Shown: positions 1 through 8,270 of the stretch, one piece after another
How positions within the stretch are numbered: the first letter of the stretch is position 1
How the letters are laid out: the number at the start of each line of letters is the position of its first letter
NCBI RefSeq assembly: GCF_000255115.2
Contig: NC_018068.1
Span: 4,249,977 to 4,313,976, forward strand
Direction of reading: 5' to 3'
DNA: 64,000 bases
Origin: Desulfosporosinus acidiphilus SJ4
GTDB lineage: Bacteria; Bacillota; Desulfitobacteriia; Desulfitobacteriales; Desulfitobacteriaceae
Position numbers and translations under genes: made by a program
Notes under the pieces: generated by a model
Told to the model about the DNA's origin: nothing
Seen by the model: only the letters and a program-made list of their open reading frames with translations
Database searches by the model: none

Positions 1-1238
1 TCCGTTGCGTCCGTTTCTGATAAGATGGTCACGTTCGTGGTAGCAGCCGGACTTCCATAAGGTCCCGTGACTCTGCCAGAAAAGGTCACCGATCCTCCCG
101 CTGTAACCGTACTCTTAGAAATTTGGAAATTGATTGCTTTTTGATTACCGGCAATAACATTTAATGATTGAGTCGTTGAGGCACTGCCCGAAGAGGCAGT
201 AATGGTGAAACTGCCGCCCAGTAAAGATGTAACGCCATTGGGAACTTGTGAGTAAAAATTACCGCCGGTTGTCGTGACGATGGTCGTTGGTATATCGGCG
301 CTGTCTGAGGACGATAGTTGAACCTGAGTTCCATCAACAACGGGGTTCCCAAATTGATCTAATGCGGTGCCAATGATTTGTAGACTCTGACCAACCTGAA
401 TCGTGTTTGGCAGCTGTAAGGTTATCGTACTTGGGGCATTCGGTATGACTGTTAGCGTTGCGTTCGCTATGGCAATCCCACAAGTCCCTCCAACCGTTAT
501 CGTTCCGGGTTGGGTGAATGTCACAGAGGTTGAGAACTGACCATTCGCATCGGTCGTAATATTGTGAGCAATGCCTCCTCCAGATATTAAGACCTGCGTG
601 CCACTGGGCGCTGGGCTGGAACCGTACAAGACAGTTCCTGATACTCCCACGGGATCATTGACCATGACCGAGGATTTATCCACCTGCAGAGTCATACTCG
701 TGGCTATATTCACCGGAGCTGAGCCCGAATCGGATCCTCCTGATGCGGTTCCACCCTGGGTTCCGCTAAACTCAGTGGATACGGATGCAACGCATCCGGA
801 ATTATCACCGGTTGCACCAGGAATATACTGGCTCTGCTCACTGGGTACGCTGACTTCATAATATTTGTGCCAAATGATCGCCTTTGTTGAGGGAGCGTAG
901 AGATCAAAGTCATACCCTACCGTTAAGCTCAATCCGGTACTTCCCATAGCCTGACGATTGGTTGTAGTATTCAGATATACTTTGTTCGGATCTAATAGGT
1001 TTTTCTGTAGATACGATGTCAGCTGATTTTGAGCATTCGTGGTTAGACAACCATTGGCCACCAGGCTGCGATCAACAATTTCACCAGCGTGCGTCAAGGT
1101 AGAAGACATTCGAACGGCTAATAAGCCATAAGTACAGCCAATAAGAATCATTAGACTTAATACCAAAACAATTAAAAATTCAACATAACCTGAAAATCCA
1201 CTATCGTTTTTTAATTCTTTGGGTAAACGAAGTTTCAC
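1..1238 (-). CDS. TadE-like pseudopilin with Ig-like repeats (partial, runs off left edge)
   Basis: The frame stays open from a GTG at 1238 to the window edge, more than 412 residues, and the stop is not seen. AGGAGGGAG lies 4 nt before the GTG, which fixes the start. After about 12 polar residues comes GFSGYVEF and one hydrophobic helix (about 14-38), as in TadE/type IV pseudopilins that are anchored in the membrane with the body outside. From about residue 170 the chain is Thr/Ser/Gly/Val-rich with motifs such as VDKSSVMVNDPVGVSGTV and ALDQFGNPVVDGTQV, typical of bacterial Ig-like (invasin/Big) domains; at least three fit. It is last in the Tad gene order seen here, so a minor pilin or tip/adhesin subunit is the best guess. 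A Big-domain tail on a TadE-like head is not usual. The family call rests on topology and context. Confidence 0.75.
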   Translation of the reverse strand, partial: MKLRLPKELKNDSGFSGYVEFLIVLVLSLMILIGCTYGLLAVRMSSTLTHAGEIVDRSLVANGCLTTNAQNQLTSYLQKNLLDPNKVYLNTTTNRQAMGSTGLSLTVGYDFDLYAPSTKAIIWHKYYEVSVPSEQSQYIPGATGDNSGCVASVSTEFSGTQGGTASGGSDSGSAPVNIATSMTLQVDKSSVMVNDPVGVSGTVLYGSSPAPSGTQVLISGGGIAHNITTDANGQFSTSVTFTQPGTITVGGTCGIAIANATLTVIPNAPSTITLQLPNTIQVGQSLQIIGTALDQFGNPVVDGTQVQLSSSDSADIPTTIVTTTGGNFYSQVPNGVTSLLGGSFTITASSGSASTTQSLNVIAGNQKAINFQISKSTVTAGGSVTFSGRVTGPYGSPAATTNVTILSETDAT

Positions 1239-1261
1239 CTATCTCCCTCCTCTCATGACTA

Positions 1262-1288
1262 GAAGGGAGGCTTTAAAAGCCTCCCTTC
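1262..1288 (-). promoter_or_regulatory. Perfect stem-loop upstream of the pseudopilin gene, overlapping its ribosome-binding logic
   Basis: A 13-bp perfect inverted repeat (GAAGGGAGGCTTT and its complement around one T) lies between the 47-aa gene and the GTG start at 1238. There is no T-run, so it is not a classic terminator. Its 3' arm contains CTCCCT, which could instead pair with AGGGAG in the Shine-Dalgarno at 1242-1250. The two pairings exclude each other, so the element could tune translation, or it may simply protect the mRNA. Confidence 0.5.
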
Positions 1289-1296
1289 GTCGTTGC

Positions 1297-1440
1297 TTAA
1301 GGTGTCGGCAGTGCGGCCAACGCATTGGTTATATAATTTGAGAAGAAGTCATCAATTTGATTGGGAAATACATGATAAATTCCGACACCAGCGACGATAA
1401 CTATGGCAAGGATAATTAAAATCGTTAACCATTGATCCAT
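1297..1440 (-). CDS. 47-aa single-pass membrane peptide, possible minor pilin-like component
   Basis: ATG at 1438-1440 has GTGAGGT six to seven nt upstream. The peptide starts MDQWLTILIILAIVIVAGVG, a single hydrophobic helix (residues 5-21) followed by an acidic/aromatic tail ending ALPTP. Size, helix position and location between TadC and the pseudopilin recall Flp-type mini-pilins. No clear prepilin peptidase site (G/E-Y or GFxxxE) is visible, so a pilin is not proven; a small membrane chaperone of the Tad machine is as likely. Too short for most gene finders but the ribosome site and spacing are convincing. Confidence 0.65.
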   Translation of the reverse strand: MDQWLTILIILAIVIVAGVGIYHVFPNQIDDFFSNYITNALAALPTP

Positions 1441-1468
1441 TTTTTTACCTCACTTTCAAATTTGCGTT

Positions 1469-1600
1469 CTATATACCCATAAAATAACTTAGGTAATGCC
1501 TGAATTGTTCCGGGTCCACGGTATAAAGAAAAAAAACGGCAGCAATAAAAATTACAATACTAACTGGTAGTAGACTTATTGGAAACTCATCTCCTCCCAT
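1469..1600 (-). CDS. 43-aa membrane peptide of the Tad locus
   Basis: ATG at 1598-1600, with GAGAGGTG nine nt upstream. The product begins MGGDEFPISLLPVSIVIFIA, continues as one hydrophobic helix to about residue 27 and ends with a polar tail (VDPEQFRHYLSYFMGI). No family is recognised. It sits between tadC and another small membrane peptide and is presumably co-transcribed. Its AGGTG ribosome site is complementary to the CACCT of the upstream 19-nt motif at 1748-1766, about 140 nt away, so it may be under the same control as three other genes of the locus. Confidence 0.6.
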   Translation of the reverse strand: MGGDEFPISLLPVSIVIFIAAVFFLYTVDPEQFRHYLSYFMGI

Positions 1601-1747
1601 GTTATACACCTCTCATTTTAGGGTTTTTGAGGTTGTGCGAAACCATAACCTATTGGAAATTCACGTAGATAGTTGTGAAATTTTGGGTTTTACCCTCTCC
1701 CCCTCTTCTACGAATTTGGATTTTATAACCACATTTACTCACTATTT

Positions 1748-1766
1748 AGGTGGCATTCCCATGACA
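1748..1766 (-). promoter_or_regulatory. 19-nt Tad-locus motif, copy D
   Basis: Minus-strand sequence TGTCATGGGAATGCCACCT, starting about 20 nt after the tadC stop. It matches three other copies (6553-6571, 11275-11293, 12298-12316) at 14 positions invariant in all four. Unlike the other copies it is not close to a Shine-Dalgarno; the nearest complementary AGGTG is that of the 43-aa gene (1607-1611). Confidence 0.6.
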
Positions 1767-1784
1767 TCCTCAGACTCGATGAGA

Positions 1785-2609
1785 TTACATTTGAGTAAAC
1801 GGTGTAATGATGATCACCCAAAGGAATGGGATGATCCAGACAACGGTTGAGATTAAGCCCACTGCTCCCAAAAATGTGATGGAACCGGACATTCGTTTGG
1901 TGCGGTATTTTGCACTTTTCGCAGCAATCCTGGTTAGGTGTTCACCCATATCGCTAAACGGGTCTAACGGGGCTCCGTCGGGATCTGTAGGAAGTCCCTC
2001 ACGATGGTAGGTTTTTAGGCGCAGGATCACAGCACTCATACTTCGATCATTGATTCGGTCCATTAACCGGTCCAAGCATTCAACGATGGGCTTTCTGGCA
2101 GACATTTCACTCACGAGTCGTGTCCATTCAAGTTTCATATTTCCGTGGAGAACCGGTAAAATAGTCGTAATCGCCTGAGGTACGGTATCCCCCATAATTA
2201 AGCGTATTTTAAGCATGGTGATCAACTTCCCGATATCCGCGACGACACTGTCTTTCCATGTGTTATAGTTGAGGTAAGACTTGGCAAAATAAATAAAATA
2301 GCCAAAAATTGCCCCTATAGGAAAGGCTGCTAAACTCCAAAACCCGCCCGCAAATAAGACTGCCCCGCCTATCGCCCACAAAGCCCCACGGCTCCAATAC
2401 GATGCCAAAGATATATTCATGGTGGCCAAGCGTTTTCGTAATCCTTCTGACGAGATTTGATCAATGGAATTGAAGAAGAATTTTTTTAACGTATAATTCC
2501 TTTCACGTCCAAAGACTTCCGCACGACGGGCATCATTTTGGGAAATTCCTAAGCGAATGAATGTGTAGAGCGATAAACTGATGCTCGAGATTAAGGCATA
2601 AGCTGACAT
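1785..2609 (-). CDS. tadC: TadC-like inner-membrane platform protein (T2SSF domain)
   Basis: 274 residues. An N-terminal hydrophobic stretch is followed by a long cytoplasmic part, a hydrophobic pair at about 75-110, a helical T2SSF-like domain (about 118-235) and two closely spaced C-terminal membrane segments (about 242-272). This layout and the size fit the GspF/TadC family, which forms the membrane base of Tad pili and couples to the TadA ATPase. It lies directly after tadB with 26 nt between them and in the canonical tadA-tadB-tadC order. The call is strong on order and topology; no catalytic residues are expected. Confidence 0.82.
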   Translation of the reverse strand: MSAYALISSISLSLYTFIRLGISQNDARRAEVFGRERNYTLKKFFFNSIDQISSEGLRKRLATMNISLASYWSRGALWAIGGAVLFAGGFWSLAAFPIGAIFGYFIYFAKSYLNYNTWKDSVVADIGKLITMLKIRLIMGDTVPQAITTILPVLHGNMKLEWTRLVSEMSARKPIVECLDRLMDRINDRSMSAVILRLKTYHREGLPTDPDGAPLDPFSDMGEHLTRIAAKSAKYRTKRMSGSITFLGAVGLISTVVWIIPFLWVIIITPFTQM

Positions 2610-2635
2610 AGGTTTTCCTCCTTCCTCACGCGAGT

Positions 2636-3517
2636 CTATATCGTGACGCGGAATCGAGATAATCGTCTGAGACCGCTAAAAATGATGAAGGTTGCAACGG
2701 ATGAGGCAACAGGTACCCAACCCATGTGGCTGGGAATCTCCCGCCAAATGTCCGGCAATCCAAACCGATAAACAAAGGGACCGGCCAGCGTGATACCCAG
2801 AAAGAAAAGCAGTAAGCCCATCCAGAGACTGATTTCACCTTTTAAGTCGGCCTGTATTTCTTCCTCCTCCTGGAATTCATAGTCAAGAATTTGCAAACCT
2901 CTGCCCCCGGTACCCCCTGCCGTTTTAATGGCGGCGATTACATCGGCATAGAAATAGAAGTTTCCCATGTCCACGTTCTTGGCCATGTTCTCCGTGGCCT
3001 GTACAATCGGTACCATCCCGGCCACTTCTTCTCGGTACTGCTGGGTTATGGCCTGCATGGGGGCATCACGCATCAAGAGACTGGCAGTCTCTTGAGCGTC
3101 TGCGAGGGTTTTGCCGCCTTGTAGCATGTCGGCAACGGTACTTACAAATAGGCTCACTTGATTTCCGAGGGCATCCAGGTGACGAGAGGCCCGTTTTTCA
3201 ACCCAAAGTCCTGGAAGTTGATACCCTACTAAACTCATAACGATTCCGGCACCATAACTTTGAGTTATGAGGAGCCAGGCAATGCCAACGGCAAATGCGG
3301 AGATCCAGGACTTTATAAACAATGTATAGGGAGAGCTTCCCAAGACTTTTAAGCTTTTCAAGGTCACCTGGTTTCCTTTTCGAGCTCTCTCTTCCAGTTT
3401 GGCCCTTCGTAACGCTTTCCTTTGAGCAATCTCTTCGTCATTTTGTTCATTATTTAATGGTTTAAACCGCAGATAGGCTGCCAGGGCTAAAGCTAGGGAA
3501 CTTATCCAAGTAAGCAC
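2636..3517 (-). CDS. tadB: TadB-like inner-membrane platform protein (T2SSF domain)
   Basis: 293 residues. The chain has an N-terminal hydrophobic segment, a basic coiled linker (about 22-50), a membrane pair (about 66-100), a T2SSF-type helical domain (about 110-215, with TVADMLQGGKTLADA and AIKTAGGTGGRGL) and two C-terminal membrane segments. In GspF/TadB proteins the second soluble domain binds the ATPase and drives subunit extraction. Its start overlaps the end of tadA by 16 nt, so the two are translationally coupled. Together with tadC it forms the usual two-gene platform of Tad systems. Confidence 0.85.
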   Translation of the reverse strand: MLTWISSLALALAAYLRFKPLNNEQNDEEIAQRKALRRAKLEERARKGNQVTLKSLKVLGSSPYTLFIKSWISAFAVGIAWLLITQSYGAGIVMSLVGYQLPGLWVEKRASRHLDALGNQVSLFVSTVADMLQGGKTLADAQETASLLMRDAPMQAITQQYREEVAGMVPIVQATENMAKNVDMGNFYFYADVIAAIKTAGGTGGRGLQILDYEFQEEEEIQADLKGEISLWMGLLLFFLGITLAGPFVYRFGLPDIWREIPSHMGWVPVASSVATFIIFSGLRRLSRFRVTI

Positions 3518-4932
3518 TTTTTACTCATCTCCCCGGTACCCGTTAACTCGTGAATCAGGCCGGTCTTTCCAGGGAAAACGGGAACTTCATCCCCTTCTAA
3601 ACTCCATGTTTCACGTCGCTCCGGTTCAATATCATCAACCCATTGATACGTGTCTGTGTTTTTATCCCAGCGGAAAATATCTTTGAACTTAGGAACGTCT
3701 GGATTGTCCAGAGAATTGACTTCGACCACTCGCGAGATCCTTCGCCGTCCATCTCTTAAGCGTTTGATAAACACCATAATGTGAACCTCTTCATGAATAA
3801 AGCGCTCTAAAAATTCCTCACTCATGTTATAACCGGCTTGTCTCATTCGCATGATTAATAAGAAGACGGCTTTTCCAGGAGTACTGGCATGCATAGTGGT
3901 AATCGGGCCATCGTGACCGGCTGCACCCGTCATTAAAAAGACGGCGGCCTCAATGCCCCTGATTTCAGAAACGCACACTCTGTCCGGACGTTTTCGCATA
4001 CATTCCTCAAAAAGCTTGACCATATCGATTTTCTTCTGCCCTTGTGTAAAGGTTTGTAGGCTTAAGAATCTCTTTAAGTTGGCATTTGTTTCCCTTGTAT
4101 CTTCAATCATCAAGGTTCGCTCTTCTGGATCGAAGCCATACTCCATTAACATCCGTGCCACCGTTGTCTTTCCGGTACCTGTTGCTCCAAGAATTAACAT
4201 CGTGGCCTTCCCTCGGGCGGCGGCAAGCAAAAACTGAGCGAGTGCGCGATCTGCGCTTCCTGCAACAATATAGTCATCCGGAGTGTATTTTTTCGTTTGT
4301 ATTACACTTTTTCGGATATTCACTGTAATATGTTCGGTAATCGGTGGACAAGTCGCTTCGACTCGTTCGCCCTGAGATAATTCAACGTTAACAAAAGGAT
4401 TTGACTGGTCCAGTTTCCGTTCGATTTTCGCTCTGCGCATGAGCTGATCGGTCCAGTTTTGCAGGTCATCATCATCTCTAAACGTTGGATCGTTCTCAAC
4501 CGGTGCCTCTTCCCCTACGCGATATAGCTTTCCTCCGATTTCAACATCGATCGCCCAGGGGCTGTCGATAATGATTTCTGTAATTTGGCTATCGCGCATG
4601 TATTTTTCAATGATCCCGAATCCAAACAGTCTTTCTTTCATTTGGGTTAATACTTTGTCCTTTTCTTCTCGTGTCAACGACTTTTTATCCAGGATTATCT
4701 GGATCTCGCGCAAAATTGCGGCTTCATTGACTTCTTTATTCAACAAGAGTGACCCGTGCTTTTTTAGTAACTCTGCCTCAACCTCTTCTTGGATCGTTTC
4801 AAACAGTGATTTTTCTTTCTTGTCTGGTTTCTCCTTGGTTTCGGCTTTGCGTGCACTCAAGGCATGCATATCACTCATATTGACCGTACCCGTTTCCGTA
4901 GTAGACATGGTGTTTAAATCAAATCGTGGCAT
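3502..4932 (-). CDS. tadA: TadA/CpaF-type secretion ATPase
   Basis: 476 residues; ATG at 4932 is preceded by AAGGAG. The N-terminal about 110 residues are charged and probably regulatory. A CpaF-type N-terminal domain (about 110-235) is followed by the RecA-like motor with Walker A GATGTGKT at 249-256, Asp box near 275-280 (MIEDTRE), Walker B-like RVCVSEIRG at 318-326 and His box GHDGPITTMHAS at 339-350. All landmarks of the type II/IV secretion ATPase family are present. It would power assembly of a Tad pilus at the cytoplasmic membrane with TadB and TadC, which follow directly. Of all genes in the locus this is the most certain. Confidence 0.95.
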   Translation of the reverse strand: MPRFDLNTMSTTETGTVNMSDMHALSARKAETKEKPDKKEKSLFETIQEEVEAELLKKHGSLLLNKEVNEAAILREIQIILDKKSLTREEKDKVLTQMKERLFGFGIIEKYMRDSQITEIIIDSPWAIDVEIGGKLYRVGEEAPVENDPTFRDDDDLQNWTDQLMRRAKIERKLDQSNPFVNVELSQGERVEATCPPITEHITVNIRKSVIQTKKYTPDDYIVAGSADRALAQFLLAAARGKATMLILGATGTGKTTVARMLMEYGFDPEERTLMIEDTRETNANLKRFLSLQTFTQGQKKIDMVKLFEECMRKRPDRVCVSEIRGIEAAVFLMTGAAGHDGPITTMHASTPGKAVFLLIMRMRQAGYNMSEEFLERFIHEEVHIMVFIKRLRDGRRRISRVVEVNSLDNPDVPKFKDIFRWDKNTDTYQWVDDIEPERRETWSLEGDEVPVFPGKTGLIHELTGTGEMSKKCLLG

Positions 4933-5019
4933 AAGACAACTCTCCTTTTCATTTCGTTTGATGTTAATTAAATTCTTTAAGTTCGTTGGCTATATTTCTG
5001 GAAATTTCTATTTTCTCCA

Positions 5020-5229
5020 TCACATCTTAGGTATAACTGAAGTAAGGATATTAAATCTTTGACAAAAGAACATATAGGTGACGGCAGCCCCTAGTCCGAA
5101 GATGAATGCAACGTGTATTGAACCATCACCGCATATCATTTGATGGCCGCCAAAGGTTATGGCGAGGCCGACGAGTACTATTGAAATCAGAAGAGGGAGC
5201 CACCAATAAACAACTAAAAATGCCCACAT
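5020..5229 (-). CDS. 69-aa two-helix membrane protein of the Tad locus
   Basis: ATG at 5229 has a GGAG five nt upstream. Two hydrophobic segments (about 3-25 and 40-58) flank a short loop with a Cys; a second Cys lies after helix 2. No family recognised. It sits between the CpaE-like ATPase and tadA, about 80-90 nt from each, and shares their direction, so it is probably a small accessory membrane subunit. Nothing in the sequence says more. Confidence 0.6.
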   Translation of the reverse strand: MWAFLVVYWWLPLLISIVLVGLAITFGGHQMICGDGSIHVAFIFGLGAAVTYMFFCQRFNILTSVIPKM

Positions 5230-5309
5230 GATTATCTCCTTTCAGAATTTTAGGAGGATAAATTCTTAATAACATTCTTTAACATCCGCCATCTGAATAC
5301 CAGACGTTT

Positions 5310-6530
5310 TTACCCTAGTAACCTTTGTAACCACCCCCGTTTATTCTTCTGAATCGGTCGTTTTGCCATCAGAACTGGTGACGGATTATCCATCCCCCCT
5401 AAATTTAGATTTTGATAAATCGTGCGCCATGGAGAATCGTTTGGAATAACAAATCTTCCTTTATTGATGATGCGATCATAATGCTCTATTTCGGCCGGTA
5501 CGACTCCAAGAAGTGGGATTCCTAAGGAATCTGCCATTTCCTGAGGGTTTAGCCCGTGGTTTTCAGGTACTTTATTAACGATAAGCTTGTATTTCTGGGG
5601 CAAATCCTGCATTTTCTGAATCTCGCGACATAGCCTCAAATGTTTATCCATGGCATCCATTAACACATCCGTAGGTTCTACTACGACAATGACGTCATCC
5701 ACTTCATTCAACACGGAAAACGTCATGACATCGCGAAGCCTTGGCGGCAAGTCATAGAGGGTCAGGGCAAAGCGAGACTCTGTCCATTCATGAAGGGTAT
5801 CAACGCTTTTATCATCACACGTTAAACCATCAACGGTTCCGGTCATAGGGACAACCTGGATTCTTCCCACCGTCTGCACGATTTTCTCCATTTCTTGAGC
5901 AAATAGATGAGGATCTTCCCAAAGTTGTTTAGCCATAGAATCCAAACCAATCTTGGCGGGCATTTTTCCCAGGTACCGAAGCACCCCTCCTTTGTCCTCA
6001 TCGGTTTCCACAATCCCGACATTCCAGCGATCCTGCTCGGCCAGTTTGGCAAGATGAACGACACCGGTCGTTTTCCCGACTCCTCCCCCTGGCGACCATA
6101 TGCCGATCCGACGGTTTTTTCCTTTCCCTGAGGCTGAAGGATTGGCGTCATTGCCGGAATCATCCCACTCCAGCATGTCGCCTTGTGCATCACTCGTTAG
6201 GATATTTTCTTGATTCATCCAATCTCTGATACATCCCGGAAGGGCTCCGGTCAGAGGTCTTACTCCCTCAAACCGTTCACTCACCGGGACCGATCGGCTC
6301 CCATAAAGTACTGCGACTTTCGCTGTTTTACCCAATAGGACAACCTTGTCCCATTCGCTATCGGCAATATCATTCCGAGCAATGATATAAAGGGAGGCAT
6401 CGACCGCCTCTGCTCCGTCTAAGGTCTTTAAGGGGACTGTAGGAATATCGAATTCGAATCGTAAATAATTGTCGAGCTTTTTTCTGAGTTCATCATTTGA
6501 GATTGCTAATGCTATGCGAAACTCTATCAA
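5310..6530 (-). CDS. CpaE/TadZ-like ParA-family ATPase, intact P-loop
   Basis: The start is most likely TTG at 6530, six nt after a perfect AGGAGGTG, giving 406 residues; the longer frame upstream has no ribosome site. An N-terminal receiver-like domain without clear phospho-acceptor Asp (about 1-115) and a linker lead to the deviant Walker motif PGGGVGKTT (about 147-155), then VETDEDKGGVLRYLG and a MinD-like C-terminal half (DLPPRLRDVM; VVVEPTD). CpaE/TadZ proteins localise the Tad machine at the pole and are its earliest assembly factor. The neighbouring gene 6580-7755 is a paralog. The ribosome site is inside a hairpin with the upstream 19-nt motif. Confidence 0.85.
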   Translation of the reverse strand: MIEFRIALAISNDELRKKLDNYLRFEFDIPTVPLKTLDGAEAVDASLYIIARNDIADSEWDKVVLLGKTAKVAVLYGSRSVPVSERFEGVRPLTGALPGCIRDWMNQENILTSDAQGDMLEWDDSGNDANPSASGKGKNRRIGIWSPGGGVGKTTGVVHLAKLAEQDRWNVGIVETDEDKGGVLRYLGKMPAKIGLDSMAKQLWEDPHLFAQEMEKIVQTVGRIQVVPMTGTVDGLTCDDKSVDTLHEWTESRFALTLYDLPPRLRDVMTFSVLNEVDDVIVVVEPTDVLMDAMDKHLRLCREIQKMQDLPQKYKLIVNKVPENHGLNPQEMADSLGIPLLGVVPAEIEHYDRIINKGRFVIPNDSPWRTIYQNLNLGGMDNPSPVLMAKRPIQKNKRGWLQRLLG

Positions 6531-6536
6531 TGCTGA

Positions 6537-6571
6537 CACCTCCTCGTTGATTAGGTGGCAAACCCTTGACA
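6537..6571 (-). promoter_or_regulatory. 19-nt Tad-locus motif, copy A, with Shine-Dalgarno-sequestering hairpin
   Basis: The motif TGTCAAGGGTTTGCCACCT occupies 6553-6571, beginning 8-9 nt after the stop of the upstream ATPase gene. CACCT at its end pairs with AGGTG (6537-6541), part of the AGGAGGTG that serves the TTG start at 6530; the loop is 11 nt. The motif could act as an anti-Shine-Dalgarno arm of a translational switch. Internal palindrome CCTTGTCAAGG is also visible in this copy. Confidence 0.6.
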
Positions 6572-6579
6572 AGGCATTT

Positions 6580-7755
6580 TTAAAACACCTTGGCTTTGGG
6601 TGCCGCCAACAACTGCTTGATTAAGGGATAAATATCTTTCCGGATTCCATCCTGAGGAGACCCGCCCCGTTCTAAGGCATAATACTCTTTGCGCCGATTC
6701 ATCAATTCGGCACTGACTCTTAAACCGGTTTCATACGTAAATTGATGTTTAAGACTTGACTCCGATTGGCTCAAACACCAAATTACCTTATTCCAACCAA
6801 CCGCCATGCGCCAGGTGTCAAAGCGAACCGCTGCATCAACTCCGGAGGCCGTTCCTCGAGACAGCGCTACGATCCAGTTCGCTTGTTGTAGGGCAAGGCG
6901 AGCTAACATTGGTTCACGGTAAGCACCGGCATCGACAATAACGAAGGCTGCCTGTCTGCGAGCCCATTCAAATAGTTTTCGCCCGGTTTCTTCATCCCAG
7001 GTTCCCGAAACATCAACTTTCGATCCGGAAGTGGGAAGGACATTTAAGCCTGTGACTATAGGGATTTGACGTTCTTCAAGTCGATAGATCTCCTCAGAAT
7101 TACGAAGAACAACCGTATCCAAGCCCGCCTGAGATGGGCTTTTCCCCAAGAAGCGCAGTAAACTGCCACCGGTCGGAGAAATTTCTAAAATGAGTACTCG
7201 AAAGCCCTCTTCATGGATGAGACGACCGAGGAGAATACTGGTGCTGGTTGTTCCCACCCCTCCTTGAGTTCCCCACACGGTAATAATTTGTTGCGTGGCA
7301 ACAACGGTCTCTAAGGGTGGACCTCCCTGCCCCAAAAGCCGTGCGAAGAATGATTTGCGCTGACGAATCGTTTCTGAATACCGGTTATCGTCCTCTTTTG
7401 TTCGCTCATCGCTCCAAAGAACTTGCTGAGCTTCACAGTTAACGATGGTGACCTGTAGTTGGCCTTTCTGTTGGACACCTTCGCATTCAATCGCGACGGA
7501 ATACGGTCCACCCACGGGTAATTTAACTCGGGTATTATTAAAAGCAGCTGTAAATCGTCCGGAACTGCTTGCCGTTACATTTACTGGCGTATCGGCAATG
7601 GTCACTGTAACAAGGGCATTAACAAAAGGTTTGTGACCTTCCATGACAATCCCTGACACTCGAAATGGAGTGTCACGAGAAATGCTGATAATATCTTCGA
7701 TCTGTTGGTTTTCTAAAAGCAGCTGCAACCCTACAAAGTAAGGATTTTCCGGCAT
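6580..7755 (-). CDS. CpaE-like ATPase homolog with degenerate P-loop and N-terminal beta-sandwich domain
   Basis: 391 residues; ATG at 7755 follows GGAGGAAGAAAGG. Residues about 28-108 read as a carboxypeptidase-regulatory/Ig-like beta-sandwich (FRVSGIVMEGHKPFVNALVT and SSSGRFTAAFNN). A MinD/ParA-type domain follows, with GTQGGVGTTSTS at about 162-173 where the catalytic lysine of GGVGKT is replaced by Thr. Otherwise it parallels the next gene (LLRFLGKSPSQAGLD against VLRYLGKMPAKIGLD). Inference: a catalytically weak or dead partner of the intact ATPase, perhaps forming a heterodimer. An extracellular-type fold on a cytoplasmic ATPase without signal peptide is odd. Confidence 0.8.
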   Translation of the reverse strand: MPENPYFVGLQLLLENQQIEDIISISRDTPFRVSGIVMEGHKPFVNALVTVTIADTPVNVTASSSGRFTAAFNNTRVKLPVGGPYSVAIECEGVQQKGQLQVTIVNCEAQQVLWSDERTKEDDNRYSETIRQRKSFFARLLGQGGPPLETVVATQQIITVWGTQGGVGTTSTSILLGRLIHEEGFRVLILEISPTGGSLLRFLGKSPSQAGLDTVVLRNSEEIYRLEERQIPIVTGLNVLPTSGSKVDVSGTWDEETGRKLFEWARRQAAFVIVDAGAYREPMLARLALQQANWIVALSRGTASGVDAAVRFDTWRMAVGWNKVIWCLSQSESSLKHQFTYETGLRVSAELMNRRKEYYALERGGSPQDGIRKDIYPLIKQLLAAPKAKVF

Positions 7756-7961
7756 CCTTTCTTCCTCCTTTTTGATCTAATCCGATTCATGTGGTGATCT
7801 AACGGCAAGGGCCTGACGGTAAGGACTTTCTTAACCCCTCCCCAAGTCTCTGCGATGGTTGATGCGGCAATACAATTACGTGCGTAGCAATAGCGTTTGA
7901 CCTCAATCCCCTTTCTGGCTCCAAGATGTCCCAAACGCACAATGACGCTAAAGCATTTCAT
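7731..7961 (-). CDS. 76-aa basic protein, unknown
   Basis: ATG at 7961 overlaps the TGA of the DUF2958 gene and has AAGGAGGAG just upstream. The product is rich in Arg/Lys/Cys/His (MKCFSVIVRLGHLGARKG at the start; RSKRRKKGC near the end) and ends 25 nt inside the following ATPase gene. No domain recognised. The basic character suggests nucleic-acid or membrane-surface binding, but this is only composition. Coupling by overlap on both sides supports it being translated. Confidence 0.5.
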   Translation of the reverse strand: MKCFSVIVRLGHLGARKGIEVKRYCYARNCIAASTIAETWGGVKKVLTVRPLPLDHHMNRIRSKRRKKGCRKILTL

Positions 7962-8245
7962 GACCACTCCTCCTTTTCCTCAAGCTCTTGAGGTTTCCAA
8001 TAGATATCGAGTACGATTGGTAATCCGAATTGATTACGAAATAACGCGATTTCGATGAGGGAAAAGTATCCCCAGACCGATTCAACGTCTGAGATGATAA
8101 GACCATAACAAAGATCCTTACCGTCAAATTCAGTGACGTACCAGGCGTTGCTGCTTTGTGGGTCCCTAAACTTTACCCAAGCTTTCCTGGTTCCATGGCT
8201 AATCGTGGGGATTTGAACACGTATCGCTCCGGGAATTTGGTCCAT
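7958..8245 (-). CDS. DUF2958 family protein
   Basis: 95 residues; ATG at 8245 with AAAGGAGG upstream. The signature of DUF2958 is visible: WYVTEFDGKDLCYGLIIS (about 36-53), GYFSLIEIALFRNQFGLPI (about 60-78) and a closing DIYWKPQEL. DUF2958 proteins are usually found on plasmids, conjugative elements and phage, with unknown function. Its place inside a Tad gene cluster is unusual and is one of the hints that the cluster travels on mobile DNA. Translationally coupled to the next small gene. Confidence 0.75.
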   Translation of the reverse strand: MDQIPGAIRVQIPTISHGTRKAWVKFRDPQSSNAWYVTEFDGKDLCYGLIISDVESVWGYFSLIEIALFRNQFGLPIVLDIYWKPQELEEKEEWS

Positions 8246-8270
8246 ATTAAGCCTCCTTTCAGGGTTTTAT

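Noticed and set aside
4571-5062. 163-codon plus-strand frame opposite tadA
   Set aside because: Antisense shadow of tadA; no ribosome site.
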